The notes beneath the pieces are model-generated. The model saw only the letters and a program-made list of their open reading frames with translations. It was not told the DNA's origin and made no database searches. Position numbers and translations under genes: made by a program. Positions 1 through 8,583 of a stretch of 64,000 nt of DNA are shown here, one piece after another. Source of the DNA: Limnohabitans sp. Rim11 (GTDB lineage: Bacteria; Pseudomonadota; Gammaproteobacteria; Burkholderiales; Burkholderiaceae_C); NCBI RefSeq assembly GCF_001269365.1, contig NZ_CXOM01000002.1:527439-591438 (forward strand), written 5' to 3'. Numbering within the stretch: the first letter of the stretch is position 1; each line of letters begins with the position of its first letter.

Positions 1-710
1 CCACTCGAAATGCCAAGCCAGGTTTCAATGTGCCGCTCTACGGCGTGCCTTCCAATTTAAAAAGCAAGTCTCCCTGGTTTTCAAGGGACGAAATTCTCAA
101 AAATTCCGCGGCACAGGCCGCTTTGAAAGGCAAAGAACTTGCGTACATCGCCGACCCCGTCGATGCCATGGTCTTGCACATTCAAGGTTCTGGCCGCCTT
201 TGGGTCACCCAGGCCGACGGCTCGCGCCGTCAAATTCGATTGGCTTTTGCGGGAACCAACGATCATCCCTATCAAAGCATTGGCCGCTGGCTCTTAGATC
301 AGAACCTCACCAAAGACGCAACTTGGCCTGGCATCAAAAACTGGTTGGCCCAAAATCCTCACCGAGCGACGGAACTACTGTCTAAAAATCCACGCTACGT
401 CTTCTTTAAGGAAGAGGCTCTCAATGGCAACGACGTGCAACTGGGCCCCAAAGGTGCGCAAGGCGTGCCGCTAACACCCGGCCGCTCGATTGCCGTCGAC
501 CCTGGCAGCATTCCCTATGGCATGCCGGTTTGGCTGTCCAGTAGCGGCCCCCAAACCCAGTTAAACCGCTTGGTGATGGCGCAAGACACAGGCAGTGCCA
601 TCGTGGGCGCTGTCCGTGCTGATTATTTTGTGGGGTCGGGACAGGCTGCCGGCGATTTGGCGGGCCGTCTCAAACAGGACATGAAAATGTGGATTTTGCT
701 TCCCCGCTAA
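1..710 (+). CDS. mltA: Membrane-bound lytic murein transglycosylase A, C-terminal part (5' end outside window)
   Basis: Lytic transglycosylase that cleaves peptidoglycan to 1,6-anhydromuramyl products, normally an outer-membrane lipoprotein. The frame is open from base 3 with no stop, so the true start lies upstream; the GTG at 30 is only an internal codon. About 235 residues are visible. They hold the end of the MltA barrel (YGVPSNLKSKSPWFSR) and the C-terminal 3D domain with its aspartates (VDPGSIPYGMPVW, then MAQDTGSAIVGAVRADYF), ending in MWILLPR as is typical for MltA. The stop is 48 bp before the next gene. The family assignment is firm; the lipoprotein signal cannot be seen here. Confidence 0.93.
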   Translation, partial: TRNAKPGFNVPLYGVPSNLKSKSPWFSRDEILKNSAAQAALKGKELAYIADPVDAMVLHIQGSGRLWVTQADGSRRQIRLAFAGTNDHPYQSIGRWLLDQNLTKDATWPGIKNWLAQNPHRATELLSKNPRYVFFKEEALNGNDVQLGPKGAQGVPLTPGRSIAVDPGSIPYGMPVWLSSSGPQTQLNRLVMAQDTGSAIVGAVRADYFVGSGQAAGDLAGRLKQDMKMWILLPR

Positions 711-758
711 GCCCTGTCGTTCTACACTGCGGCTCAATGCTTTAGAAAGTGGGCCACC

Positions 759-3700
759 ATGAACGCACCTTTGCCTGATCACCTGCGCCAAGCACTGGCC
801 AACGTCACGCTAGACGACAAATACACGCTTCAACACGGCATGGCTTTTATGAGCGGGGTACAAGCCCTGGTTCGATTGCCCATGCTGCAACAAGAGCGGG
901 ATGCTTTGGCCGGTAAAAAAACAGGCGCACTCATCAGTGGCTATAGAGGTTCTCCACTGGGTGGTTACGACCAAGCCCTATGGAAAGCCAAACCGTATTT
1001 AGAAAAACACAACATCGTTTTTCAACCGGGCGTGAACGAAGAGTTGGCGGCCACCGCGTTGTGGGGTACGCAACAAATGGGCTTTGCACCGCCAGGCAGC
1101 GCCAAGTTTGATGGTGTCTTTGGCATTTGGTATGGCAAAGGCCCTGGCGTTGATCGGTGTTCCGATGTTTTCAAACATGCCAACATGGCGGGCACCACAC
1201 CATGGGGCGGTGTCTTGGCTGTTGCAGGTGACGATCACGTTGCCAAAAGCTCTACCGCCGCGCATCAGAGCGATCACATTTTTAAAGCCTGCGGTCTGCC
1301 AGTCTTCTTTCCGGCGTCTGTTCAAGAAGTTTTAGATTTGGGTGTCCATGCCATTGCCTTAAGCCGCTTTGCCGGTGTTTGGTCGGGCATGAAAACCATT
1401 CAAGAGATTGTGGAGTCCAGCGCCACCGTTGACATTGAAGCCGACCGTGTCAAAGTTGTTTTGCCAGACTTTGAAATGCCGCCAGGAGGAGTTCACATTC
1501 GCTGGCCCGACGCCGCTTTAGATCAAGAGGCCCGCTTATTTGATTACAAGTGGTATGCCGCTTTGGCTTACATTCGCGCCAACAAACTCAATCACAACGT
1601 GATCGAAGGACCCAATGACCGCTACGGCATCGTGGCCAGCGGCAAAGCCTACAACGACACGCGTCAAGCTTTGCTTGATTTGGGTTTGGATGTGGCTACA
1701 TGCCAGCGCTTGGGTATTCGCGTTCACAAAGTTTCGGTTGTATGGCCTTTAGAAGCCCAAACAACACGAGAGTTTGCACACGGCTTGAAAGAGATCTTGG
1801 TGGTCGAAGAAAAACGCCAGATCATCGAATACCAATTGAAAGAAGAGCTCTACAACTGGCCAGACGCTTTGCGTCCGCGCATTGTGGGCAAGTTCGATGA
1901 GATCGAGGGTGATGATTCAGGTGGCGAGTGGTCTGTTCCCAATCCTACTTCGCATCGATTGCTGCGGGCCAACGCCGACCTCACCCCCACATTGATTGCC
2001 AAAGCACTTGCCAAGCGACTTCAAAAATTAGATTTGCCATCCGATGTTTTGGCAAAAATGAATGCGCAATTGCACATTATTGAAAACAAAGAACGTGCCC
2101 AAAACAGTTTGGTTTTGAATCCCGCTGCAGACCGTATGCCATGGTTCTGTTCAGGCTGTCCGCACAACACCAGCACCAAAGTGCCAGAGGGTTCTCGGGC
2201 CATGGCGGGCATTGGTTGTCACTTTATGAGTTTGTGGATGGACCGCAGCACAACGGGCTTCACACAAATGGGAGGTGAAGGAACGCCTTGGATTGGTCAA
2301 CAGCACTTCAGTCATGAAAATCATGTGTTTGCCAACATTGGTGATGGTACTTATTTTCACAGTGGCATTTTGGCCATTCGCCAAAGCATTGCTGCGGGAA
2401 TCAACATCACGTACAAAATTTTGTACAACGATGCCGTGGCCATGACCGGTGGTCAACGCATTGGTGAGAGAGCTGAAGGACACAGCGTCGTTCAAATTGC
2501 ACAGAGCATGCGCGCTGAGGGTGCTGTCGTCATCAAAGTGGTGACTGATGAACCCGAAAAATACAACGGTGTTGCACTGGCTGAAGGTGTGATGGTTCAT
2601 CACCGTGACGAACTCGATGCCGTTCAACGCCAACTTCGCGAAATCAAGGGCTGCACGGTCATTATTTATGACCAAACATGTGCCACAGAAAAACGTCGCC
2701 GCCGCAAGCGCGGCACCATGGTCGATCCTGCGGTTCGCGTGATGATCAATGAGTTGGTCTGTGAAGGTTGTGGCGATTGTGGTGTGCAGTCCAACTGCTT
2801 GTCGGTTGAACCCCTTGAAACCGAATTGGGCCGCAAGCGAACCATCAATCAAAACACCTGTAACAAGGACACCAGTTGCCTCAAAGGTTTCTGTCCTAGT
2901 TTTGTTTCTATTGAAGGTGGACAACTGAAGAAAAAATCAAAAGGTCAAAAATTTGATGCTTCTTTGCTGCCTGCTTTGCCTCGCCCCACATTGCCTAACT
3001 TAACAGGCTTGCCTGCTTATGGCATTGTGGTTGCAGGGGTTGGCGGCACCGGAGTGATCACCATCGGCCAATTGTTAGGTATGGCAGCCCACTTAGATGG
3101 TTTGGGTGTCGTGACTCAAGACTCTGCTGGCCTGGCTCAAAAAGGCGGTGCCACTTGGAGCCATGTTTTGTTGGCTCAACACCAAGACAAGATTCAAACA
3201 ACGCGTGTCAGCATGGCAGCGGCAGACTTAATTTTGGGCTGCGATCCCATTGTGAGTGCTGGCAAAGAAACGCTTTCTCGCATGTTGCAAGGTAGAACCC
3301 ACGTTGCTTTGAATTCCTACAGCACGCCCACTGCTGCATTTGTTAAAAATGCCCAATGGTTGAATCCAGCAGACAGTTGCGCCGCTGAAATTGCCAATAC
3401 CGTTGGCATGGAAGGTCTGGCCAGTTTTGACGCAGACAAACTGTCCAATCTCTTGATGGGTGACACCATCTACATCAATCCCATGATTTTGGGATATGCC
3501 TGGCAAAAGGGATGGGTTCCATTGAGTTTAGAAGCTTTACAACGTGCCATCGAACTCAATGAGGTTGCAGTTGCCAACAATTTGGCAGCCTTTGAATGGG
3601 GACGCCATGCAGCGCATCAAATGCCTGCTTTAGAAGCACTGACTTCACCAGCACAAGTCATTGAATTTAAAAAGCGCACCACACTCGATGACCTGATTGC

Positions 3701-4310
3701 TCACCGCGTTGCTTTTTTAACTGACTATCAAAACAAGCAATACGCCAAAGAGTACGAAGATTTTGTACTTTCAGTCAAAGCCAAAGAATCTGCTTTAGGG
3801 CTTAGTACGCTGACTGAAACCGTTGCCAAATATTTGTTCAAATTGATGGCTTACAAAGATGAGTACGAAGTTGCCCGACTTCATACCGATAAACAGTTCC
3901 TAGAACGCGTTAAAAGCCAGTTTGAGGGCGATTTCAAGGTTTTCTACCATCTAGCCCCACCCTTGCTTGCAAAACGCAATGAGAAGGGCCATCTGATCAA
4001 ACAAAAAATGAGCCCTCACATGCTGTTGGCCTTCAAATTCTTGTCGAAATTGAAATTCTTAAGGGGCACTTCATTGGATGTGTTCGGTCGCACCGAAGAA
4101 AGACAAACAGAACGTGCTCTGATTCAAGAATACAAGGATGCAGTAAATGAGTTGTTAGGTTCACTGACAGCCCAAAATCATGCACTGGCTGTGAATGTGG
4201 CCAAGGTACCCGAACAAATTAAAGGTTTTGGTCATGTCAAAGAAAGACACATTGAAGCGGCCATGCTTCAGTGGCAAAACAACATGGATCTTTTCAGAAA
4301 AGCTGTTTAA
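759..4310 (+). CDS. Indolepyruvate:ferredoxin oxidoreductase, fused alpha-gamma subunits
   Basis: Oxidatively decarboxylates aryl or branched 2-oxo acids to acyl-CoA with ferredoxin as acceptor. At 1183 residues it is the fused IorA-IorB form usual in proteobacteria. In order: N-terminal pyrimidine-binding domain (ISGYRGSPLGGYD near residue 60), TPP-binding domain (GGEGTPWIGQQHF and NIGDGTYFHSG near 510-535), two cysteine clusters near 667-680 (CEGCGDCGVQSNC) and 701-713 (CNKDTSCLKGFC) for Fe-S centres, and the gamma-type domain from about 754 (GVGGTGVITIGQLLG). ATG at 759 gives the usual N-terminus MNAPLPDHLRQALANVTLDDKY. It stands alone, reading toward the candidate origin. Several Burkholderiales paralogues use different oxo acids, so the substrate is uncertain. 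Confidence 0.93.
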   Translation: MNAPLPDHLRQALANVTLDDKYTLQHGMAFMSGVQALVRLPMLQQERDALAGKKTGALISGYRGSPLGGYDQALWKAKPYLEKHNIVFQPGVNEELAATALWGTQQMGFAPPGSAKFDGVFGIWYGKGPGVDRCSDVFKHANMAGTTPWGGVLAVAGDDHVAKSSTAAHQSDHIFKACGLPVFFPASVQEVLDLGVHAIALSRFAGVWSGMKTIQEIVESSATVDIEADRVKVVLPDFEMPPGGVHIRWPDAALDQEARLFDYKWYAALAYIRANKLNHNVIEGPNDRYGIVASGKAYNDTRQALLDLGLDVATCQRLGIRVHKVSVVWPLEAQTTREFAHGLKEILVVEEKRQIIEYQLKEELYNWPDALRPRIVGKFDEIEGDDSGGEWSVPNPTSHRLLRANADLTPTLIAKALAKRLQKLDLPSDVLAKMNAQLHIIENKERAQNSLVLNPAADRMPWFCSGCPHNTSTKVPEGSRAMAGIGCHFMSLWMDRSTTGFTQMGGEGTPWIGQQHFSHENHVFANIGDGTYFHSGILAIRQSIAAGINITYKILYNDAVAMTGGQRIGERAEGHSVVQIAQSMRAEGAVVIKVVTDEPEKYNGVALAEGVMVHHRDELDAVQRQLREIKGCTVIIYDQTCATEKRRRRKRGTMVDPAVRVMINELVCEGCGDCGVQSNCLSVEPLETELGRKRTINQNTCNKDTSCLKGFCPSFVSIEGGQLKKKSKGQKFDASLLPALPRPTLPNLTGLPAYGIVVAGVGGTGVITIGQLLGMAAHLDGLGVVTQDSAGLAQKGGATWSHVLLAQHQDKIQTTRVSMAAADLILGCDPIVSAGKETLSRMLQGRTHVALNSYSTPTAAFVKNAQWLNPADSCAAEIANTVGMEGLASFDADKLSNLLMGDTIYINPMILGYAWQKGWVPLSLEALQRAIELNEVAVANNLAAFEWGRHAAHQMPALEALTSPAQVIEFKKRTTLDDLIAHRVAFLTDYQNKQYAKEYEDFVLSVKAKESALGLSTLTETVAKYLFKLMAYKDEYEVARLHTDKQFLERVKSQFEGDFKVFYHLAPPLLAKRNEKGHLIKQKMSPHMLLAFKFLSKLKFLRGTSLDVFGRTEERQTERALIQEYKDAVNELLGSLTAQNHALAVNVAKVPEQIKGFGHVKERHIEAAMLQWQNNMDLFRKAV

Positions 4311-4575
4311 TTTGCCAACGGATTTTGTCTTTGTATTCTTCTTTTATATAGATTAATACATAGTAGTAGTAGATAAGGAGAGGCTTGTTCTGTGGACAAG
4401 GCTCTTTTTTCTTTATAGATCAATGAATTGGCTACTTTTAAAGCATGTGCAAGAGGCTGCAATCTGGGTGTATCGAAAAAGTGAATAAGTTTTGATTTGC
4501 TAAAAATCTGTGGATAACTTGCCAGTTATCCTTTAATTTTCCACACAGTTGTTCATTGACAAACAGGGGATTTAA
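4311..4575. other. oriC: Candidate chromosomal replication origin (oriC-like) in a convergent intergenic gap
   Basis: A 265-bp AT-rich gap between two convergent genes. Read on the minus strand it shows a DnaA box with one mismatch (TTGTCCACA, 4391-4399), a pyrimidine-rich GC stretch (CCTCTCC), four CTA triplets (TAGTAGTAGTAG on the plus strand, 4361-4372) and an AT-rich tract (about 4333-4360). This order matches the DnaA box/GC-rich/DnaA-trio/unwinding layout described for the bacterial basal unwinding system. A perfect DnaA box (TGTGGATAA, 4509-4517) and a one-mismatch box (TTTTCCACA, 4537-4545) lie on the right side. mnmG, rsmG, parAB and parS follow within 11 kb. dnaA, dnaN and rpmH are not adjacent. 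Activity is inferred only. Confidence 0.7.
4379..4412 (+). terminator. Possible intrinsic terminator of the oxidoreductase gene, overlapping a DnaA box
   Basis: GAG-GCTTGTT pairs with GACAAG-GCTC with one internal mismatch, followed by a run of six T and more T-rich sequence. It lies 70 bp after the stop of the upstream oxidoreductase gene. The same bases include the DnaA-box-like TGTGGACAA, so the element could be a terminator, part of the origin, or both. Confidence 0.45.
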
Positions 4576-4788
4576 TTATTTTTCTAAAAACCATTGGATG
4601 CCGGTTTTGGCAATGAAACCAACCATGCCAAAAGCCAGCCCCAAGAAAAGAACAAAGGTTCCAAACTTACCTGCTTTGGATTCCCATGCCAAGTGGCCAA
4701 TGATGAAAAGCATGTACAACATGAAAGCTGCAATGCCAATCGTTAAACCAAACGAGGCAATTTGTTCTTCAGTCAATCCCCAGATCAT
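4576..4788 (-). CDS. Small inner-membrane protein, DUF2788-like
   Basis: A 70-residue protein with two predicted membrane segments (about 11-33 and 42-64) and a conserved-looking N-terminus MIWGLTEEQIASFGLTIG. Length and sequence fit the DUF2788 family of small proteobacterial membrane proteins, whose function is unknown. Its ATG overlaps the stop of the upstream Spy-like gene (4785-4788), so the two are probably co-transcribed and translationally coupled. It is the last gene of the leftward unit and ends at the edge of the candidate origin. Confidence 0.75.
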   Translation of the reverse strand: MIWGLTEEQIASFGLTIGIAAFMLYMLFIIGHLAWESKAGKFGTFVLFLGLAFGMVGFIAKTGIQWFLEK

Positions 4789-5252
4789 GGATGCATTTTG
4801 ACGTGGTGGCCCATAGGACCACGGTTTAAGAATTTTTGAGTTTGTGTGTCAAATACTTTTTGCTGTGCAGGCGTCAAAGTGGCATAGAAAGTTTTGCTGG
4901 CATCCATCCGCTTTGTTATTTCTAAATCTCGCTCAGCTTTAAGTGCCATCATTTTGTCGATTCTCTCAGGTGTTGATAGTTTTTCCATTTCAGCCATTGA
5001 ATGATTTGTTGGGCGCTTCATGGGTGATTTCATGGCCGTTTCAAAAGCATTCCAAGCATTTTCTTGTGATGCTTGCAGCTGAAGAAAAACTTTGAGTTCA
5101 TTCAGATGTTTTTGATGACGCTCACTGTGGTGGGCATTACTTTTTGCTTCATGCATCATGCCGTGGCCAGGTGATTGTGCAATTGCAATCGTGCTGAAAC
5201 CACAAGCGATGGCGATAAGTGCTGTTACCAGTGGAGTGTGAAGTTTAGACAT
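4785..5252 (-). CDS. Spy/CpxP-like periplasmic protein
   Basis: A 155-residue exported protein with a clear signal peptide (MSKLHTPLVTALIAIACGFSTIAIAQ, cleavage near 26). The mature part is rich in His, Lys, Glu and Met and contains the LTPAQQ motif near 126, a form of the LTxxQ motif of the Spy/CpxP family. Family members act as periplasmic chaperones or sensors of envelope or metal stress. A GGAC-type ribosome site precedes the ATG. The His/Met-rich ends hint at metal binding, which is inference. Coupled to the DUF2788-like gene downstream. Confidence 0.75.
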   Translation of the reverse strand: MSKLHTPLVTALIAIACGFSTIAIAQSPGHGMMHEAKSNAHHSERHQKHLNELKVFLQLQASQENAWNAFETAMKSPMKRPTNHSMAEMEKLSTPERIDKMMALKAERDLEITKRMDASKTFYATLTPAQQKVFDTQTQKFLNRGPMGHHVKMHP

Positions 5253-5316
5253 GAGGGTCCTTTCAAATTAAAAGAACAGTTTCTCTTTCTTGTGTGTCTG
5301 TATCTTTCAAAGATTG

Positions 5317-6192
5317 TTATGAATTGTAAAGACCCGCTCTAAAGTCATCGACAGCTTGTATCAACTCTTCACGCGTGTTCATCACAAAGGGCCCGTATTG
5401 GGCAATGGGCTCATTTAGAGGCTTACCAGCAATTAAAAGTACTTTAGAACCTGCTGCGGCACTGATTTCTACACCAGATCCTTCGTTGCGAAGAATGGCC
5501 ATGCGGTGCAGGCCAATGCTGGTTTCTTGATTTTCACTGACCACTTTGGCACTGCCGCGATAGACATACAAAAAAGCATTGTGTTCTGCTGGAATGCTTT
5601 GTTGAAAATGAGCCGCCTGATCAAAATGGATGTCTAAATAAAGAGCCTGCGTTGGAAACAATTTAGCCGGCCTGTTGACAGCGCCTTCAACGCCGTGTGA
5701 CTTACCTGCTATGACACGCAAGGAGACGCCAGAAGTTAAAGAGAGTTCAGGTATTTTTTCGCTTTGTATGTCTTGATACGCAGGGGCACACATTTTTTGA
5801 TGGGAGGCCAAATTCAGCCACAGCTGAAAACCTTCCATCACACCTTCTTCTTGTTCTGGCATTTCACTGTGCACCACACCACGGCCAGCAGTCATCCACT
5901 GTACACCCCCGTTTTGTAGCAAGCCTTCATTGCCCGCACTGTCACGGTGGCGCATTCGCCCCGCAATCATGTAGGTTACTGTTTCAAAGCCACGGTGTGG
6001 GTGATCTGGAAAGCCACCGCCGTAGTCGTTGGGATCATCACTGCCAAAGTTATCGAGCATGAGGAAGGGATCAAGGCGGCGTTGATGCGCTTGCGTCAGC
6101 ACCCTTGTGAGCTTGACGCCGTCGCCATCGCGCGTGGCTTGCCCGATGACTTGTTGTTCGACGCTGCGGCCTTGAAAATTAGGAAGACTCAT
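5317..6192 (-). CDS. Pirin family protein
   Basis: A 291-residue bicupin. The N-terminal cupin carries the pirin metal-binding pattern (DHPHRGFETVTYMIAGRMRHRDSAGN near 62-88) followed by QWMTAGRGVVHSEMP, both diagnostic of pirins. Bacterial pirins bind iron; some have quercetinase activity and others modulate enzymes by contact. Its ATG overlaps the stop of the old yellow enzyme gene (6189-6192), so the two form an operon. The physiological role is unknown. Confidence 0.92.
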   Translation of the reverse strand: MSLPNFQGRSVEQQVIGQATRDGDGVKLTRVLTQAHQRRLDPFLMLDNFGSDDPNDYGGGFPDHPHRGFETVTYMIAGRMRHRDSAGNEGLLQNGGVQWMTAGRGVVHSEMPEQEEGVMEGFQLWLNLASHQKMCAPAYQDIQSEKIPELSLTSGVSLRVIAGKSHGVEGAVNRPAKLFPTQALYLDIHFDQAAHFQQSIPAEHNAFLYVYRGSAKVVSENQETSIGLHRMAILRNEGSGVEISAAAGSKVLLIAGKPLNEPIAQYGPFVMNTREELIQAVDDFRAGLYNS

Positions 6193-7319
6193 GTTGAAGA
6201 AGCATTGAGAAATGGATAGTCGGTATAGCCTTTTTCGAGGCCACCATAAAACGTGCTCCGATCGGGCTCATTGAATGGGCCATTTTGCCTAAGCCTTAAA
6301 CCCAGGTCTGGGTTGGCAATAAATGGTCGACCAAAGGCAATTAAATCTGCACCATTGCTCAAAGCTTGATGGGCCAATTCAAGCGTGTAGGCATTGTTGA
6401 GCATCCATGCGCCTGTTCCGCCTGCCCCAACGTACGCCGCTTTAAGCGCCGCATAGTCAAACGGCTGCGGGCCCTGATAAAAGTCACGCGCTGCGCCGGT
6501 GGAGCCCTCTACTGTGTGAACGTAGGCCAAGTTCAATGTGCCCAAAAACTGAGCAACGTGTTCAAACAATGTTTGGGGTTCATCGTCTGACGCGTCATTG
6601 GCTGGGGTGACGGGAGAAATACGGATGGCACTGTTTCCACCCCCAATTTCGGAGCAGACTGCTTGCATCACTTCTTTCAAAAAGCGCGTTCGGTTTTCAA
6701 CGCTGCCGCCGTAAGAGTCGGTTCGGTGGTTACTGCCAGACCTTAAAAATTGATCGATTAAATAGCCATTGGCGGCGTGCACCTCCACACCATCAAACCC
6801 TGCCGCCATGGCGTTGCGTGAGGCGGTTTTGTAGTCTGCCACAATGCCTGGAATTTCGTCGATTGAAAGTGCGCGCGGCTCAGATGTGGCCATAAAACTT
6901 GGCACACCCTCAATGAGCTGAACGGTTTTGGTTTTTGCGGTGAGTGCCGAAGGCGCAACGGGCGCCGCGCCGTCTGGTTGAAAGCAATGATGTGACACGC
7001 GGCCGACATGCCAGAGTTGCATGACAATTTTTCCACCCTGTGCATGCACTGCGGCCGTCACGGGTTTCCATGCTGCAACTTGCTCAGAAGACCAGATGCC
7101 TGGTACATCTGCATAGCCCTGACCTTGATGGCTGATGGCGGTTGCTTCTGTGATGATGAGGCCTGCGCCCGTTGCGGGCTTGGCGCGTTGCGCATAGTAT
7201 TCAGCCATGAGTGCATTGGCCAAAGCGAGTGGCGCTCGATTTCGAGTGAGCGGAGCCATCACAATGCGTGATGCGAGGTGAAGGTTGCCTGCTTGGCAGG
7301 GTTCAAATAAGTTTTTCAT
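6189..7319 (-). CDS. Alkene reductase, old yellow enzyme family (NemA-like)
   Basis: FMN-dependent NAD(P)H oxidoreductase reducing activated C=C bonds or nitro groups. The 376 residues begin MKNLFEPCQAGNLHLASRIVMAPLTRNRA, the usual first strand and FMN-contact loop. LWHVGRVSH (about 103-111), the catalytic HAANGYLIDQFL segment (about 180-191) and the FMN-phosphate region IAFGRPFIANPDL near 330 are all present. The length is normal. It is the first gene of a two-gene unit with pirin, and its start codon overlaps that of the divergent MFS gene. The natural substrate is not known. Confidence 0.92.
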   Translation of the reverse strand: MKNLFEPCQAGNLHLASRIVMAPLTRNRAPLALANALMAEYYAQRAKPATGAGLIITEATAISHQGQGYADVPGIWSSEQVAAWKPVTAAVHAQGGKIVMQLWHVGRVSHHCFQPDGAAPVAPSALTAKTKTVQLIEGVPSFMATSEPRALSIDEIPGIVADYKTASRNAMAAGFDGVEVHAANGYLIDQFLRSGSNHRTDSYGGSVENRTRFLKEVMQAVCSEIGGGNSAIRISPVTPANDASDDEPQTLFEHVAQFLGTLNLAYVHTVEGSTGAARDFYQGPQPFDYAALKAAYVGAGGTGAWMLNNAYTLELAHQALSNGADLIAFGRPFIANPDLGLRLRQNGPFNEPDRSTFYGGLEKGYTDYPFLNASST

Positions 7320-8547
7320 GACTCAAAATATCCGATGGATGACGGCCTTAGGGTTGTCGGTTTGTATTTCAATGGCTGCCGCTGTCTCTTTAGGAATGAC
7401 GCGGTTTGCCTATGCGCTCTTGTTGCCACCCATGCGTGACGATTTGTTGTGGAGCTACACCTTAGCAGGTGCCATGAATACTTTCAATGCCGTGGGTTAC
7501 TTGGTCGGAGCTTTGTTAACGCCATGGGCGCTGCGCCGATGGGGTGCTGTGAGGGTTTTAATTTGGGGAGCGTTGGCAGCAACTATTTTCATGGCCCTGA
7601 CGGGGTTCTTGATCGACACGGCGGCTTTGTTGTTTCAACGCTTCCTGGCTGGCGTTGCCAGCGCAGCCGTTTTTGTTTCTGGCGGTTTATTGGCGGCCCG
7701 ACTCGGTGCACAAATTCCGGCGCAATCTGGCTTGTTGTTGGGTGTTTACTACGGCGGAACGGGTTGGGGCATCGTCTTGTCTGCGCTTATGGTGCCTGCC
7801 TCATTGGGCTGGGCACAAGTGCAGGCGGTTGATCACCCGTGGTCGTGGGCTTGGTGGTCTTTGGCGGGGCTGTGTTTGGCCCTCAGTTTATTGATGATTC
7901 TGATTCGCCGTCCCTTGATGCATTGGGCGCCTGAGTCGCCGCCTTCTATGGCCTCAACCCATCAAGCAGCACCAGCAACGCGCGGGTTGCGTCAATGGTT
8001 TTTTGCTTTGTTGGGGTATGGCTGCTTTGGCGTTGGTTATATCGGGTACATGACTTTTGTGGTGGCCTTGTTGAGAGAACAAGGCGCGGGACCCGCCGAC
8101 ATCACTTTGTTTTATGCGCTCTTGGGTGTGGCTGTGGTTGTCTCGTCCAGGGTCTGGGCGGGCTTGTTGAATCACTATCGTGGTGGACAAGCGCTGTCTA
8201 TTTTGAACGCCTTGTTGAGTGTGGCAACACTCATTCCAGCCATCACTGCTGCATGGCCTTTGATGATGATTTCGGGCTTGATTTTTGGCCTTGTGTTTTT
8301 GTCTCTGGTTGCCTCAACCACGGCCATGGTGAAACACAACTTGCCACCAGAGCAGTGGGCTTCTGGCATCAGTGTGTTTACCGTTATTTTTGCGTTGGGC
8401 CAAATTGTGGGTCCCGTGGTGGTGGGCTGGATTGCCGATGGTGATGGCGGCTTGCAAAGGGGTTTGTTGTTTTCTGCGATGGCTTTGTTGTTGGGGTCTT
8501 TTTTTGCGTGGCAACAAAAACCATTGACAGAAAAAACAACGGCGTGA
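7318..8547 (+). CDS. MFS transporter, YbfB/YjiJ family
   Basis: About 409 residues with 12 predicted membrane helices. The N-terminal helix has SLGMTRFAYALLLPPMRDDL, characteristic of the YbfB/YjiJ group of the major facilitator superfamily. ATG at 7318 gives MTQNIRWMTALGLS; ATG at 7339 (MTALGLS) is the alternative, and the longer frame from 7285 would run into the neighbouring gene. With the 7318 start, the start codons of this gene and of the divergent reductase share two bases, so each promoter must lie inside the other gene. The substrate is unknown. Confidence 0.85.
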   Translation: MTQNIRWMTALGLSVCISMAAAVSLGMTRFAYALLLPPMRDDLLWSYTLAGAMNTFNAVGYLVGALLTPWALRRWGAVRVLIWGALAATIFMALTGFLIDTAALLFQRFLAGVASAAVFVSGGLLAARLGAQIPAQSGLLLGVYYGGTGWGIVLSALMVPASLGWAQVQAVDHPWSWAWWSLAGLCLALSLLMILIRRPLMHWAPESPPSMASTHQAAPATRGLRQWFFALLGYGCFGVGYIGYMTFVVALLREQGAGPADITLFYALLGVAVVVSSRVWAGLLNHYRGGQALSILNALLSVATLIPAITAAWPLMMISGLIFGLVFLSLVASTTAMVKHNLPPEQWASGISVFTVIFALGQIVGPVVVGWIADGDGGLQRGLLFSAMALLLGSFFAWQQKPLTEKTTA

Positions 8548-8583
8548 TATCACCTGACGACAGCCTTCCTCACGTTCGCTTTT

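Noticed and set aside
2151..2924. A 257-codon minus-strand frame inside the oxidoreductase gene
   Set aside because: It lies entirely opposite conserved Fe-S and TPP regions and has no protein-like family sequence.
4526..4534. TTATCCTTT as a fourth DnaA box in the origin-like gap
   Set aside because: Three mismatches to TTATCCACA, including the most conserved end.
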